Source: RHLJ01 sp048058975 (GTDB lineage: Bacteria; Bacteroidota; Rhodothermia; Balneolales; Balneolaceae). Taken from it: a stretch of 64,000 nt of DNA. The position numbers and the translations under genes are program-made. Shown here piece by piece: positions 36,626-46,707 of this stretch. The notes beneath the pieces were generated by a model. That model did no database searches. It was not told the DNA's origin and worked only from the letters and a program-made list of their open reading frames with translations. The stretch lies in NCBI GenBank assembly GCA_048058975.1, contig JBLLNP010000001.1, forward strand, positions 1 to 64,000. The letters are read 5' to 3'. The stretch's first letter is position 1, and the number at the start of each line of letters is the position of its first letter.

Positions 36626-37888
36626 ATGAAAAACCTATCTGAAAGGTTACCTGAAGGAGCGAAAAATATTGGTACTCTTATTTTTGGTAACAGCTTTGGA
36701 GCCTTATTTCCATTACTTCTTACACCATTTTTAACCAGGATATATTCAGAATCGGAATTTGGAATCTACACTACCTACGTAGCTATTGTGGGTATTTTTT
36801 GTTCCTTTTCAACTGGTAGGTATGATCTGGCGATTTTAGAATCTCCCTCCAAGTTGATTGCTAAACATCTTGCTTACCTGGCAGGTTTCATTTCCATCGT
36901 TGTTTCATCTATCTCATTTGTTCTTCTAAAAAGCATGACTTTTTTTTCCCCGGAACTTGGTGGTATAGGGGAATTGAACAACCTGATTTACCTGGTTCCA
37001 GTTTCAATCGTTTCTATTTCTTTGATTCAAATAACCACCTATTGTTTAAATAGAGAAAAACTGTATAAGAAAATAGCTGTCGCAAAAATAATAAAGTCGG
37101 GCTTCGGTAGTTCCACCCAGCTTGGGTTAGGTATTTTAAACATTCCAAATTACGGCTTGGTATATGGAAAGTTAGTAGGAGAGGTGAGCGCATTTCTTTA
37201 TGGAGTTGTAAAGATTGTTCACGAAGAAGTGTTTAAAGGAATAAAGTTGAAAACAAGGAACTTCATATTCGTTGCAAAAAAATACTCAAAGTACTTAACT
37301 ATTAATTCAATTCACTCTTTCATATCCGTTAGCACAATAAGTTCTATTCCATTAATGTTAGGTTTCTTTTTTGATACCGAGATAGTTGGTTATTACGGCT
37401 TAAGTTTCAGTGTATGCTTTTTACCAGTTACGTTGATATCCCAAGCAGTTTTTCAAATTTTTAGTAGAGAAATCTCGATAAAAATTGATGTTCAAGGAGA
37501 TTATCTTGCATATTTTTATTCTACAGCAAAAAAATTAGTAATTGTATCCTTTCCCATTTTTACAATTCTATTCTTTTTTGGTGATATAATCTTTGAGTTT
37601 GTTTTCGGAAAGGATTGGTTAGTTGCAGGACAATTTTCACAAATACTTTCACCATATCTGTTTACATCCTTCATTGTGTCTCCTTTTACATTTGTGGCTT
37701 TAAAAATCAATCGCCATGAATTCACTTTAAAGCTTGAACTAATTGGTTTGTTTCTGAAAACATGCGCTGTTTTTTTCGGGTCCTACTATTTTAATGAATA
37801 CTTAGCACTTAGCTTTTTCAGTATGATAGGAGTGTTTATGAATTTATATTTATTATTCTGGGTTAGAAGCGAGCTTAAAAAACTGTGA
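36626..37888 (+). CDS. Oligosaccharide flippase (Wzx-like)
   Basis: 420 residues with about 12 hydrophobic helices, no signal peptide. The N-terminus (IGTLIFGNSFGALFPLLLTPFLTRIYSESEFGIYTTY) matches the polysaccharide biosynthesis/Wzx-MATE family, which flips undecaprenyl-linked repeat units across the inner membrane. It stands alone on the plus strand between minus-strand genes; its last 36 bp overlap the end of the convergent Wzy-like gene. Confidence 0.88.
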   Translation: MKNLSERLPEGAKNIGTLIFGNSFGALFPLLLTPFLTRIYSESEFGIYTTYVAIVGIFCSFSTGRYDLAILESPSKLIAKHLAYLAGFISIVVSSISFVLLKSMTFFSPELGGIGELNNLIYLVPVSIVSISLIQITTYCLNREKLYKKIAVAKIIKSGFGSSTQLGLGILNIPNYGLVYGKLVGEVSAFLYGVVKIVHEEVFKGIKLKTRNFIFVAKKYSKYLTINSIHSFISVSTISSIPLMLGFFFDTEIVGYYGLSFSVCFLPVTLISQAVFQIFSREISIKIDVQGDYLAYFYSTAKKLVIVSFPIFTILFFFGDIIFEFVFGKDWLVAGQFSQILSPYLFTSFIVSPFTFVALKINRHEFTLKLELIGLFLKTCAVFFGSYYFNEYLALSFFSMIGVFMNLYLLFWVRSELKKL

Positions 37889-39286
37889 GTTTGATTTATG
37901 ATTTGATTCTTTTGCATCAATTTCTCCTAAGAAAAGAGCTAATAAAACGATCCAAAAATCCATAGTTTGAATATTATGAAGAATGCTGTTTGTTAAACAT
38001 GTGATTAAAAAAGTGATTATTGCTATAGAAATAATCAAAGATTCTGGGGACATCCTTTTTTTCATAGATTTAAGTGCAACGTAAAGGGGATATAAGAAAA
38101 GCATCAAATAGAATATGAAACCTAAGATACCATAACGCCTAAGTATTAATATATATTCACTATCGACGATGGTAGTGTATAAATCTTTTGCTGGTCCCCA
38201 ACCAAGAAAAGGTGATTCCAAAAAAAGCTTCAGATTAAGAAACCAAATAATAACTCTCATCCCAAAGCTTTCGTCTCCTAGAATGTCTGTACCTGATTTT
38301 AAACGTAGTATAAATTGATCTGATAAAGTAGAGATTACTCCAAGAGTAATAATTATCATTATACCAAAAATGAAAAGTAAATACCGAACTTTAACCCCCC
38401 TAAAGTAAATTGCCGCCAAAAATAGAAGTGATGTTATAAATAGATAGGCAGCAATCATTGTTCTGGAATTCGAAAACAAGAGACAGATCAAGAAAAAAAC
38501 TATAAAAAAAATGAGGAATACTTTTTTTGATCTATTTTTTTCGAACATTAAAAGTACGGAAGCTATTACATGTCCAAGGACGAGAACAACGGAATATGAG
38601 TTCGGATTCTTAAATGTACCAGTTAATCGGTCATTTACTATATAAGCTCTTTCAGATAGATAAATTGGGGCAGTAAATTCGTCTATACTTAAAATTCCAA
38701 AATATTGTACTAATCCAAAAAGGCCAGAGAAGGCTATAAGTATTAAGATAATCCAGAAAACATTACCTAGTTCTTTCTTTGTTAAAGTGAAGTTTGAAAC
38801 AACTATATAAACTAATAGGTATTTAGATAAAGTTATTAGTTCAAAAAAATCTCTCATTCCTACAGGCACGTTTAAAAAAAACTTACCGTATGTGGTCGAA
38901 AGTAATGTGGTAAAAAGAAAAAAAAAGAAAATCCATATGAAGTTCAGGCTAGAAGTATTGAATTTCATATGCTTCAACTGAGTTATCAATAGAATAGGAA
39001 AAAGTAAATAAAAGAAAAATTCTTCCGGTCTAATTTTTGGAAAGCTAGTAGAAATTTCAATTGGAGGGGCTAATAAAGAAACAATTAGAAGAAGTATTAC
39101 TAAGTGAAAGTGATTCAAAGCGAAATTGTTTACGATTAAATAATAAAGCGTAAAAAAAGCAGCGAGAATCAATAATAAAACTATATGTTCATCAATGATA
39201 AAAGCAACGGAAACCAAAAAAAGAAGAAAGACAGAAAAACTAAATGTCTTTAAAAAACGGAATGATTTTAATTTGCTATCGACCAC
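37853..39286 (-). CDS. O-antigen ligase/polymerase-like membrane protein (Wzy/WaaL family)
   Basis: 477 residues from a GTG start, with 10 or more TM helices and a larger periplasmic loop around residues 330-380 containing NLKLFLESPFLGWGPAKDLYT, the typical Wzy_C region. It should polymerise repeat units or ligate them. It follows the Wzz gene with no spacer on the minus strand. Sequence alone does not separate polymerase from ligase. Confidence 0.82.
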   Translation of the reverse strand: MVDSKLKSFRFLKTFSFSVFLLFLVSVAFIIDEHIVLLLILAAFFTLYYLIVNNFALNHFHLVILLLIVSLLAPPIEISTSFPKIRPEEFFFYLLFPILLITQLKHMKFNTSSLNFIWIFFFFLFTTLLSTTYGKFFLNVPVGMRDFFELITLSKYLLVYIVVSNFTLTKKELGNVFWIILILIAFSGLFGLVQYFGILSIDEFTAPIYLSERAYIVNDRLTGTFKNPNSYSVVLVLGHVIASVLLMFEKNRSKKVFLIFFIVFFLICLLFSNSRTMIAAYLFITSLLFLAAIYFRGVKVRYLLFIFGIMIIITLGVISTLSDQFILRLKSGTDILGDESFGMRVIIWFLNLKLFLESPFLGWGPAKDLYTTIVDSEYILILRRYGILGFIFYLMLFLYPLYVALKSMKKRMSPESLIISIAIITFLITCLTNSILHNIQTMDFWIVLLALFLGEIDAKESNHKSNSQFFKLASNPE

Positions 39287-40483
39287 TTAGTTGGTGTTAT
39301 TGCGAAGTTGCTTTATGATGTAGCTCATCTTCTCTCTGTACAAGCTAATAATCAACACGCTCAAAATCGTAATAAATGTACCGGAGCCAATAATAAGTAC
39401 AACAATAATACTTCTTGTAGGGGCACTTCTTTTCGTGGGTATTTGAGGTAGATCAATAAATTGAAGACTTGGGGAATCCTTAGCCTCTTTTAATTTGAGT
39501 TGTTCATATTGTTGGGTAAGGAACTCATAAATATAATTTTGAACTTCAAATTCTCTTTTTAATCGGAAATATGTTAAAGAGTATTCAGGAGTTTTATTTA
39601 ACGCAGGAAGAACACTTTTACTTTCGGAATTATTAATTCTAAGATTTTCTAGTTCGTCTTTTAACCCTCTAATGTATTTCCTTTGCTGAACAACTTGAGA
39701 GTTACTCTCACTTGTGCCAAACTCTAATAAATTCAATTTCAGCTCTTCAATGATTATTTGGCTTTCAAGTTCAGAAGTCACCTTAATAAGGGCTTCAACT
39801 TGATCTGGTAATGAAAGAATCCCTGTTTCTTCACTAAATGAACGAATTTCGTTTTCTATCTTTTTTATATCCTCAATATTTTGATTATATCTTTTTTCTA
39901 TTTCCTGAAGTTCATATCTCGCTTTTTGAGTTCCTAATCTCGTGTACGAAGTATCCAATTCTTTAACTAAGAATTCGGCAATATTTTTGACCAGTTGTCG
40001 AATTTCTATTTCATTTTCATCTGGATGAAAGAAATCTGTTTTTAAGCTTACTGATATATTAATTATCCCATTATCATCTGATGAAGTAGAAACTACTTTT
40101 GATAATGATTCTAATGCGTCTTCAATTGTAGGTGATTCAAATCTTTCGATTAAGTCAAACTCAGAGAGAATCTTTTCCCGAAATGTACGGCTATTTAGTA
40201 CAGCTAATACTTTCGTTGTCTCCCCATCCTGATCAAAGGCTCCTCCTCCAAGAGCTCCTGCCAATCCTCTGGTTAGTGATTGAGGTAGAATAGAATTCAA
40301 TAAATTACTTTGTCCAGGAGGTAATATTGTGGCAGATGAAGTATAAGTCTTAGGTAATGATAAAGCCAGTAACACAGAAAAGACACAAAGTAGTATAATC
40401 TGAGTAATTAGAAATGCTTTCCATTTAAGAAGAACAGAGATTATATCAAGCAATGAAAAGCTGTTATTCATCTTGGAATTCAT
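39287..40483 (-). CDS. Wzz-type polysaccharide chain-length determinant
   Basis: 398 residues with TM helices at both ends (~17-38 FLITQIILLCVFSVLLALSL and ~362-385) and a long periplasmic coiled coil (~190-330), the layout of the Wzz/GNVR family. There is no C-terminal BY-kinase domain, so it is Wzz-like rather than Wzc-like. A strong AGGAGG site precedes the ATG and the start overlaps the wza stop by one base. Confidence 0.88.
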   Translation of the reverse strand: MNSKMNNSFSLLDIISVLLKWKAFLITQIILLCVFSVLLALSLPKTYTSSATILPPGQSNLLNSILPQSLTRGLAGALGGGAFDQDGETTKVLAVLNSRTFREKILSEFDLIERFESPTIEDALESLSKVVSTSSDDNGIINISVSLKTDFFHPDENEIEIRQLVKNIAEFLVKELDTSYTRLGTQKARYELQEIEKRYNQNIEDIKKIENEIRSFSEETGILSLPDQVEALIKVTSELESQIIIEELKLNLLEFGTSESNSQVVQQRKYIRGLKDELENLRINNSESKSVLPALNKTPEYSLTYFRLKREFEVQNYIYEFLTQQYEQLKLKEAKDSPSLQFIDLPQIPTKRSAPTRSIIVVLIIGSGTFITILSVLIISLYREKMSYIIKQLRNNTN

Positions 40484-42285
40484 TAATTCAACCTCCTAAT
40501 AGCGACATAAGCTGTAACTAAACTCGAAATAGTACCAATCCCGGTTATAATTAACTGAGTTCTTGTATTCCTTAGCTGCTGAATTTGTACTTCGTAATTT
40601 CTACCCGTACTCACATCCTCAAAAGGATCACGATCTACAAAAATAATATCCCCGGATTGGACTGTCGTTTCATCGGGTTTGTACCAGGCTTTACTCCCTG
40701 CTTTTATTACAAAAATACGATCCTCATCCGCTGCGATGGTAGTTCCACTTGCAAGAGAAATATAATCTGAAGCTGAAAGGGAAGTGTTAAAGGTGTAAAA
40801 CCCAGGTTCATTAACCTGTCCTAATAGTGAGATCATGTTTTCATCTTTGGGAATGAAGATGCGATCACCATTCATAAGAACGGTTCTTTCGATAACACTA
40901 GACCTAGACATATCCAGATTCATTTTGTTAGGATCCAGGGCTTGTTCTAATTGCATGTAGTCAAACCCCTCCAGAAACTGGTCGGAGCCACGTGTTAAGG
41001 AGTTCATGCTTATGGATGAAACCGAGGCTACTCCTCGGTTGTCTAAACTTCTGCGTATCAAATAGGCAGCATTAGGAAGTGCGTTTTTTGTAAATCCTTC
41101 AGCTTGTTGAATAAGGGTTTCCAGCGTAGTTGCACCCGGAGTAATGGAGAAAATTCCGGGAAGGTTAACTTCTCCTTCAATAGAAACAGTACCGAAATTT
41201 TGTTCTGCTTCGGTATAACTTACAATAAACTGATCACCCGGTAATACTTTAAAAGATACAGCTTCTTCCATCGATAAGATTTGTTTTTCCGAACTACCAT
41301 TTAAAGAGCGTAAAACTCGTATGGAGCTGGAATCTGCTTCTGGTGAAAAGCCTCCGGCAGCTTCAAGCAGGGTGGGCACAGTATCATCCATTCGGTATGA
41401 TCCTGAAAAAGGGCTGTTTACTGCTCCAGAGATACCTACCTTTTGCCTGTTTTGTGAATGCTCAATTAAAGTAACTCTGTCTCCATCTGAGATGTATGGC
41501 GCAAAATTCTTATTACCACTATTAAAATATCCGCTGAGATCTACAAATTTTTCAATACCATCTTTAGAGGTTACTTTAAGAAGGCGGAAATCATACGTTT
41601 CACTTAACCGGTTGTAAATTGAATTCGCTTTTTCCGCGTTTATATTTGTTTCAGCAGAAATACGGTCAAAATTTAAACCACTAAAAGAGGGCCGTGCGGC
41701 AGAAGCTTTTACTGCTTCCTGTAACTCGGTATCATAGAGAGGAAGAACAAGTTCTTCATTGATAGGAAAGCCTGTAACTAAAGCATCAAAGCGTGTTCCG
41801 GCAGGAACCACATAATGACCGGGATTGGGGATATTTCCCCCAATATATACATTTACAGGCCGAAGACGATCCAGGGTTACTTCTAACTGAACATTTCTAA
41901 AACTTTCATTGAAGGTGCCTTGTAAAGTTTTTTTTGCTTCGGCGAGTGTTAATCCACGTAGAGATATCTTACCAACTACAGGTACAACTATATCTCCCGT
42001 TGCATTGATTGTCAAAGCCCGGTAAGTAAATTCTGTGTTTCCACTTCCATAAATGGTGATGATATCGAATGGCCCCAAAAGATAACTTTCAGGATCAATG
42101 AAATCATCCATTGGCGTAGTACCTAAGGCAATTTGAAGACCTGCTTCATCAACAAAATAAGGAGAAAGTAAAGAGCCTTGAGAGGTAGAAGAGTTTGAAG
42201 GATTATTCTGAGCATAGGAATTCATCGCGGAAGCGACAAAAACCAACATACAGAATACGGTTAAACTTATACGATTTAAAGTCAT
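40483..42285 (-). CDS. Polysaccharide export protein with SLBB domains (Wza-like)
   Basis: 600 residues, longer than E. coli Wza (~380). Signal peptide ending SYAQ without a lipobox. A Poly_export domain (~68-150, LLGPFDIITIYGSGNTEF...GKISLRGLTLAEAK) is followed by several SLBB repeats (e.g. VYIGGNIPNPGHYVVPAG, VGISGAVNSPFSGSY, VSIEGEVNLPGIFSI and ISLLGQVNEPGFYTF). A C-terminal hydrophobic helix (~575-595) is present. It should form the outer-membrane export channel; first gene of the minus-strand wza-wzz-wzy operon. Confidence 0.9.
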   Translation of the reverse strand: MTLNRISLTVFCMLVFVASAMNSYAQNNPSNSSTSQGSLLSPYFVDEAGLQIALGTTPMDDFIDPESYLLGPFDIITIYGSGNTEFTYRALTINATGDIVVPVVGKISLRGLTLAEAKKTLQGTFNESFRNVQLEVTLDRLRPVNVYIGGNIPNPGHYVVPAGTRFDALVTGFPINEELVLPLYDTELQEAVKASAARPSFSGLNFDRISAETNINAEKANSIYNRLSETYDFRLLKVTSKDGIEKFVDLSGYFNSGNKNFAPYISDGDRVTLIEHSQNRQKVGISGAVNSPFSGSYRMDDTVPTLLEAAGGFSPEADSSSIRVLRSLNGSSEKQILSMEEAVSFKVLPGDQFIVSYTEAEQNFGTVSIEGEVNLPGIFSITPGATTLETLIQQAEGFTKNALPNAAYLIRRSLDNRGVASVSSISMNSLTRGSDQFLEGFDYMQLEQALDPNKMNLDMSRSSVIERTVLMNGDRIFIPKDENMISLLGQVNEPGFYTFNTSLSASDYISLASGTTIAADEDRIFVIKAGSKAWYKPDETTVQSGDIIFVDRDPFEDVSTGRNYEVQIQQLRNTRTQLIITGIGTISSLVTAYVAIRRLN

Positions 42286-42346
42286 AAATCTTTAGACGTG
42301 AACTTATTGAGAAATTGTAACAGTAGCGTTTAAGCGTATAGAAAAG

Positions 42347-43222
42347 TTATTTTCGTGTCTGAATGATGCCAATGATAACAAATATGGAGCCAATATACTG
42401 CAATAATGTTAATGCTTCATCTAAAATTATCACGCCGAATACCAAGCCTAAAACCGGGACTAGGTTTTGATAGGCGGCAGTGCGGACGGCACCGATCTTA
42501 TTAATTCCGTTATTCCAGATCAGGTATGCGATTCCAACTGAAAGTAATCCGCTGTATATAATTCCACCGTAGCCTGCGGCACTAATAGAGGATAAGTCAG
42601 CTTTGATTAAAAAGGGAAAACCAACAAGAAAAAGAGCAATCACACCAACTATCGACATGAAAGCTGAGTATTGGGTTGAACTGTAAAACTTCAGATACTT
42701 CTTAGAGAGAATGGTGTAAACTCCCCATGCAATGGCAGCAAGCAATGTGATGATATCTCCCTTAAAAGTATCAGATGCAAAACTAAGCTCCCCTTTTCCT
42801 CCGGTAATAATCAGGCTTACACCAATAAAGGCAAGGAATATCCCAATGGATTTTGAAAAGGTCAGTTTCTCTTCCGTAAAAAGCTGAGATAGTAAAGCCA
42901 CCCAAATCGGAATACTTCCCAACATTACAGCGGCATTTGCAGAGTTTGTGAGATTCAATCCGATGATAAAAAGTAACTGATAAACCAGATTACCGATAAT
43001 TCCTATCCCAACCAGTTTCCAGAAATGCTCTTTTTTTACTTTTAAACTGAACCCTTTCCGCTTTGCAGCGACTACTAATAAAGCAGATGCAAGAATATAC
43101 CGGAGCGCATTGAAGCTGTAGGGATCAATTTCCTGTAGGGTAATTTTAACTATGCTGAAATTCAGAGCCCAGATAACGGCGACCAGAATTAAGCTTGCGT
43201 CTGTAGGACTGAAGTTTTTCAA
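42347..43222 (-). CDS. EamA/DMT-superfamily transporter
   Basis: 291 residues, TTG start, ten predicted TM helices as two EamA repeats (~8-140 and ~150-288). Motifs such as ALNFSIVKITLQEIDPYSFNALRY fit the drug/metabolite transporter superfamily. Substrate unknown. It diverges from the TetR gene across 130 bp. Confidence 0.86.
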   Translation of the reverse strand: MKNFSPTDASLILVAVIWALNFSIVKITLQEIDPYSFNALRYILASALLVVAAKRKGFSLKVKKEHFWKLVGIGIIGNLVYQLLFIIGLNLTNSANAAVMLGSIPIWVALLSQLFTEEKLTFSKSIGIFLAFIGVSLIITGGKGELSFASDTFKGDIITLLAAIAWGVYTILSKKYLKFYSSTQYSAFMSIVGVIALFLVGFPFLIKADLSSISAAGYGGIIYSGLLSVGIAYLIWNNGINKIGAVRTAAYQNLVPVLGLVFGVIILDEALTLLQYIGSIFVIIGIIQTRK

Positions 43223-43329
43223 GTGCTGAATTAGATGAGCGACAAAAATAGGTATTCAATGAACAAAAAAGCAGAAGTTGTTTACCCTTTGTTTACATGA
43301 AATTAATAGGATTTAAAAATTAGAGTTCC

Positions 43330-43337
43330 TAACTTTG
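43330..43337 (+). promoter_or_regulatory. TAACTTTG, exact match to the Bacteroidota -7 element
   Basis: TAnnTTTG is the sigma-70-type -7 box of Bacteroidota. Here it overlaps the GTG at 43337 and no good TTTG lies 19-21 bp upstream. If used, transcription would begin near 43344, so TetR translation must begin at 43355 or 43373. Confidence 0.4.
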
Positions 43338-43354
43338 TGACCTTAATTCAAAAA

Positions 43355-44032
43355 ATGACTAAAAGTCAATATATGGGAATTACTGAACGTAAAGAACGAG
43401 AGCGGGAATTAAAACGCTCAATCATGTTAGAAGCTGCTGAGAGTCTGATTCTTGAAAAGGGGCTTGAGCACCTGAATATGGATGAAGTGGCAGAACGTGC
43501 CGAAGTGAGCAAGGGATCGTTGTATCAGTATTTCAATAATAAAACGGATTTGGTGTTAGGTATTTGTCATAAGGCTTCGAACATGATGAATGATATGACG
43601 GCCAAGGTGTTACGGGAAGATAAAACCGGGTTGGAAATGGTGTATCAGATTGGGATCAACTATCTGACTTTTGCAAGTGAGCATCCGGAGTTTTACAGAG
43701 CGATGCGCTTTCTGGAAAACTATAAAGACACTGACCAGGCAAAGAATAGTGAGTATTTATCTATGTGCGGCCAGAACCGTCAGGAAAGTTTCCGGGTAAT
43801 GGTTCGTGCCATCCAGATTGGTATGCAGGATGGATCTATAAACTCCACATTCGATCCTGAAGAGCTGGCTATATTACTTTGGTCAACCTCTCATGGAGTA
43901 GTTAATATGGCCTATATGCATCAAAATGCCGATCACTTTAAGCTGCTTGATCATTTAGGAATAGATCTTGGGACCATGTTCCAGGGATATATGAAACTGA
44001 TTGGACAAGGTATTGAGGCAAAAGAATGCTGA
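43355..44032 (+). CDS. TetR/AcrR-family transcriptional regulator
   Basis: 225 residues from the ATG at 43355 (GTG at 43337 and ATG at 43373 are alternatives). The N-terminal helix-turn-helix is LEHLNMDEVAERAEVSKGSLYQYFNNKTDLV, a canonical TetR_N. The C-terminal ligand domain is helical. It is the first gene of a tetR-tolC-adaptor-RND cluster on one strand, so it very likely represses that pump. Confidence 0.9.
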   Translation: MTKSQYMGITERKERERELKRSIMLEAAESLILEKGLEHLNMDEVAERAEVSKGSLYQYFNNKTDLVLGICHKASNMMNDMTAKVLREDKTGLEMVYQIGINYLTFASEHPEFYRAMRFLENYKDTDQAKNSEYLSMCGQNRQESFRVMVRAIQIGMQDGSINSTFDPEELAILLWSTSHGVVNMAYMHQNADHFKLLDHLGIDLGTMFQGYMKLIGQGIEAKEC

Positions 44033-44092
44033 CTCCAAGTCATTTTTTGAAACACAACCGGCAGAACAGCGTAGCGGCTTGCCGATAATAAA

Positions 44093-45574
44093 ATGAGTAT
44101 CAAAACAAAAAAGAACTACATGGTACGTAGAGAAAAAAGCAAAGGGCTATTCATCTTTGCAGTTTTAATAATAGGGGCATTTCTTTTCGGAAATGTACAT
44201 GCGCAAACTCAGGAAACAGAGCTTATTTCAGATTATGAGCTTACCCTTGATGAAGCGATAAAAATAGCGGTGGCAAACAGTCCGCAAGTAAAGCGCGCAC
44301 TGTTGTCTGTTGAAGATGCAGGCGAGCTGGTTAAAATTGCCTACAGCGAGATTTATCCTAATATTTCTTCCTCGGCTACTTATTCAAGAGATATTGAGCC
44401 TCAGGTTTTCTTTATCACAGATTCGACTGGAAATGTTAACCAATTACAAGTTGGAGCTGATAATAGTTGGCAGGCATCAATATCTGTTAGTCAAACGCTT
44501 TTTCGAGGAGAGACAATTGTAGGGCTCAGTTCGGCTACTGTTTTTAAGACTGTGCAGGAAGAAAACCTCAGAGCGACGACTCAACAGCTTATTACCCAAA
44601 CACGAATTGCCTATTACTCAGTACTTGCAGCTTTAGAGCAGCTAAGACTTCAGGAAACACAAATTAAAAGACTGGAACAGAATCTGAAAGAAAACGAAGC
44701 CCGCCAAAAAGCAGGGTTGGTAGATGAATATGCAGTACTTAGTTTGCGAGTTCAACTAAGTAATCAAAAACCACAGCTAATTGAAGCAGAATATGCTGTG
44801 GAAGAAGCTTACAGGGTGTTAAAAATTACGCTCGGTCTTCCATTAAAGTTTGAGTTTGATGTTCTTGGAAACCTCAATGAATTCGATATCCTTGGAGATG
44901 GAACCAATCAGGCAGTAAATGGGCACATTGCTTTAGTTGACCAAATGAACCCTTATATTTTTCAAAAAGAAGGTTTTGATTCACTAGGGCTGGAATTAAC
45001 GAGAGGAGATTTAAGAATTTTAGACGCCAGTCTTGCATTAAATCAGAAAGAAATAACTGCAACAAAAAGCCGGTTTCTGCCTACTATAACTGCCAGTTAT
45101 AATTTGAGCTGGAATTCTCCTGATCCAGATCCAATTGAGTTTTTTCCTGATCCAAGAGTCAGGTTCCAAACTTTAGGGGTGAATGTAAGCCTACCGCTTT
45201 TTCAAGGATTCAAAAGGATAGCAGATGTCCAGCGGGTTCAAATTGCCAGAAAAGATTTGGAAGAGCAGAAGCGCGCTGTAATGCTGAATGCACAGAATGA
45301 AGTGGCTTCGGCAAGTGAGGATTTAAACCGTGCCTTCGAAACCGCTGAAGCTAGAAAGATTGCACTACAGCAAGCTACTGAAGGATATGAAAGAGCTCAG
45401 AAAAGATTGGAAAACGGATTGGGCTCTCAGCTTGAAGTAACCGATGCAGAAGTACAGGTTCGTCAGGCGGAAGTAAATTATGCCCTGATGGTATATCAGT
45501 ACCTCACGGCAAAAGCACAATATGATTTGGCAACCGGTAAGGTGCCGTATGTAGATACAGAAATCGAAGAATGA
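44093..45574 (+). CDS. TolC-family outer membrane efflux protein
   Basis: 493 residues. Signal peptide with hydrophobic FIFAVLIIGAFLFGNVHAQ (~19-38), then two OEP repeats (YELTLDEAIKIAVANSPQVKRA; KRLENGLGSQLEVTDAEVQVRQAEVNYA). It should form the outer-membrane duct of the RND pump. Its TGA overlaps the adaptor ATG (ATGA). Confidence 0.9.
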   Translation: MSIKTKKNYMVRREKSKGLFIFAVLIIGAFLFGNVHAQTQETELISDYELTLDEAIKIAVANSPQVKRALLSVEDAGELVKIAYSEIYPNISSSATYSRDIEPQVFFITDSTGNVNQLQVGADNSWQASISVSQTLFRGETIVGLSSATVFKTVQEENLRATTQQLITQTRIAYYSVLAALEQLRLQETQIKRLEQNLKENEARQKAGLVDEYAVLSLRVQLSNQKPQLIEAEYAVEEAYRVLKITLGLPLKFEFDVLGNLNEFDILGDGTNQAVNGHIALVDQMNPYIFQKEGFDSLGLELTRGDLRILDASLALNQKEITATKSRFLPTITASYNLSWNSPDPDPIEFFPDPRVRFQTLGVNVSLPLFQGFKRIADVQRVQIARKDLEEQKRAVMLNAQNEVASASEDLNRAFETAEARKIALQQATEGYERAQKRLENGLGSQLEVTDAEVQVRQAEVNYALMVYQYLTAKAQYDLATGKVPYVDTEIEE

Positions 45575-46689
45575 AATTAACAAACAAGACAATCACAGTT
45601 AACATGAAAAAAGTAAGCCTGTTTGCTTCGCTATTAGTATTAATCGCTTTTGGAGCATGCTCCGGAGGGGAAGAGGCGCAAACATCAACAGAAGAAGAAT
45701 TAGTTAAGTCGGTAAACATTACCACCGAGACGATATACCCTTCTACCTTTGCAAGTTACGTTCGGGTAGTAGGAACGGTTGAAACCTCAAACGACATCAT
45801 GATTTCTGCAGAAGTCAGCGGAAGAGTGGTTTCTCATAATGTGCAAGAAGGTGATGCTGTTCGTAAGGGCCAAACAATCATAAAGATTGATGACTCAAAG
45901 TTAAAGCAGGAAAAAGCACGTCTAGAGTCTATGACTGACCAGGCGAAAGATAACTATGAGCGACTCAAAACAATCTATGAAGAAGATGGAATTGGTTCAG
46001 AAATAGATTACCTGAATGCAAAATACGCCTACGAACAAAGCAACTCTGCGCTGGAGTCTATTAAAGTAGATTTGGCAAATACCAGTATCAAGGCACCATT
46101 CAACGGAACGGTTGAGTCTAAAATGGTAGAAGTTGGAGAGATGGTTGCGCCGGGAGCTCCTGTAGTTCGTATTATTGGTTCAGATGATTACATTATTTCT
46201 GCCGGTGTGCCTGCCCGTTATGCGGATGTTATTTCGGGTGGTGACAATGTAGATGTATGGTTTGATACTAATACAAGCGATACTCTGAGTGGAACCATAA
46301 GTTTTGCAGCAGGTAGTATCAATCCTCAGAACAGAACTTTTAGAATTGAAATCGATCTTCCCAAAAAAGAAAATCAGTATAAAGTAGATATGATTGCCAA
46401 TATCCGCCTCAAAACAAATGAGCAGGAAGGGGTTTTGGTGATTAGTGAAGAGTATGTATACTCGAAAGAAAATGGCTACATCGTGTATGTACTTGCCCAG
46501 AATGAAGCAGGTCAGGCGGTAGCTGAAGAACGAAATGTACGTCTTGGACTTTCTTATAAAACCGATGTAATTATTGAAAGTGGCCTAAGTGCGGGTGATC
46601 AGTTAATCACCCTTGGCTCCGCTTTTTTGGATGACGGTATGAGAGTAACACCGAAAGACCAGCAAGACTCAAATCTAGCCTCTAATTAA
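45571..46689 (+). CDS. RND efflux periplasmic adaptor, lipoprotein
   Basis: 372 residues from the ATG overlapping the tolC stop; a second ATG at 45604 begins the lipoprotein signal more directly. Lipobox LIAFGAC followed by SGGEE. Biotinyl-lipoyl domain (ISAEVSGRVVSHNVQEGDAVRKGQ), a short coiled coil (~115-165), a lipoyl return (SIKAPFNGTVESKMVEVGEMV) and a beta-barrel domain. Bridges the RND permease and TolC. Confidence 0.9.
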   Translation: MKLTNKTITVNMKKVSLFASLLVLIAFGACSGGEEAQTSTEEELVKSVNITTETIYPSTFASYVRVVGTVETSNDIMISAEVSGRVVSHNVQEGDAVRKGQTIIKIDDSKLKQEKARLESMTDQAKDNYERLKTIYEEDGIGSEIDYLNAKYAYEQSNSALESIKVDLANTSIKAPFNGTVESKMVEVGEMVAPGAPVVRIIGSDDYIISAGVPARYADVISGGDNVDVWFDTNTSDTLSGTISFAAGSINPQNRTFRIEIDLPKKENQYKVDMIANIRLKTNEQEGVLVISEEYVYSKENGYIVYVLAQNEAGQAVAEERNVRLGLSYKTDVIIESGLSAGDQLITLGSAFLDDGMRVTPKDQQDSNLASN

Positions 46690-46707
46690 TTAAATCCGGA
46701 AACGGTT

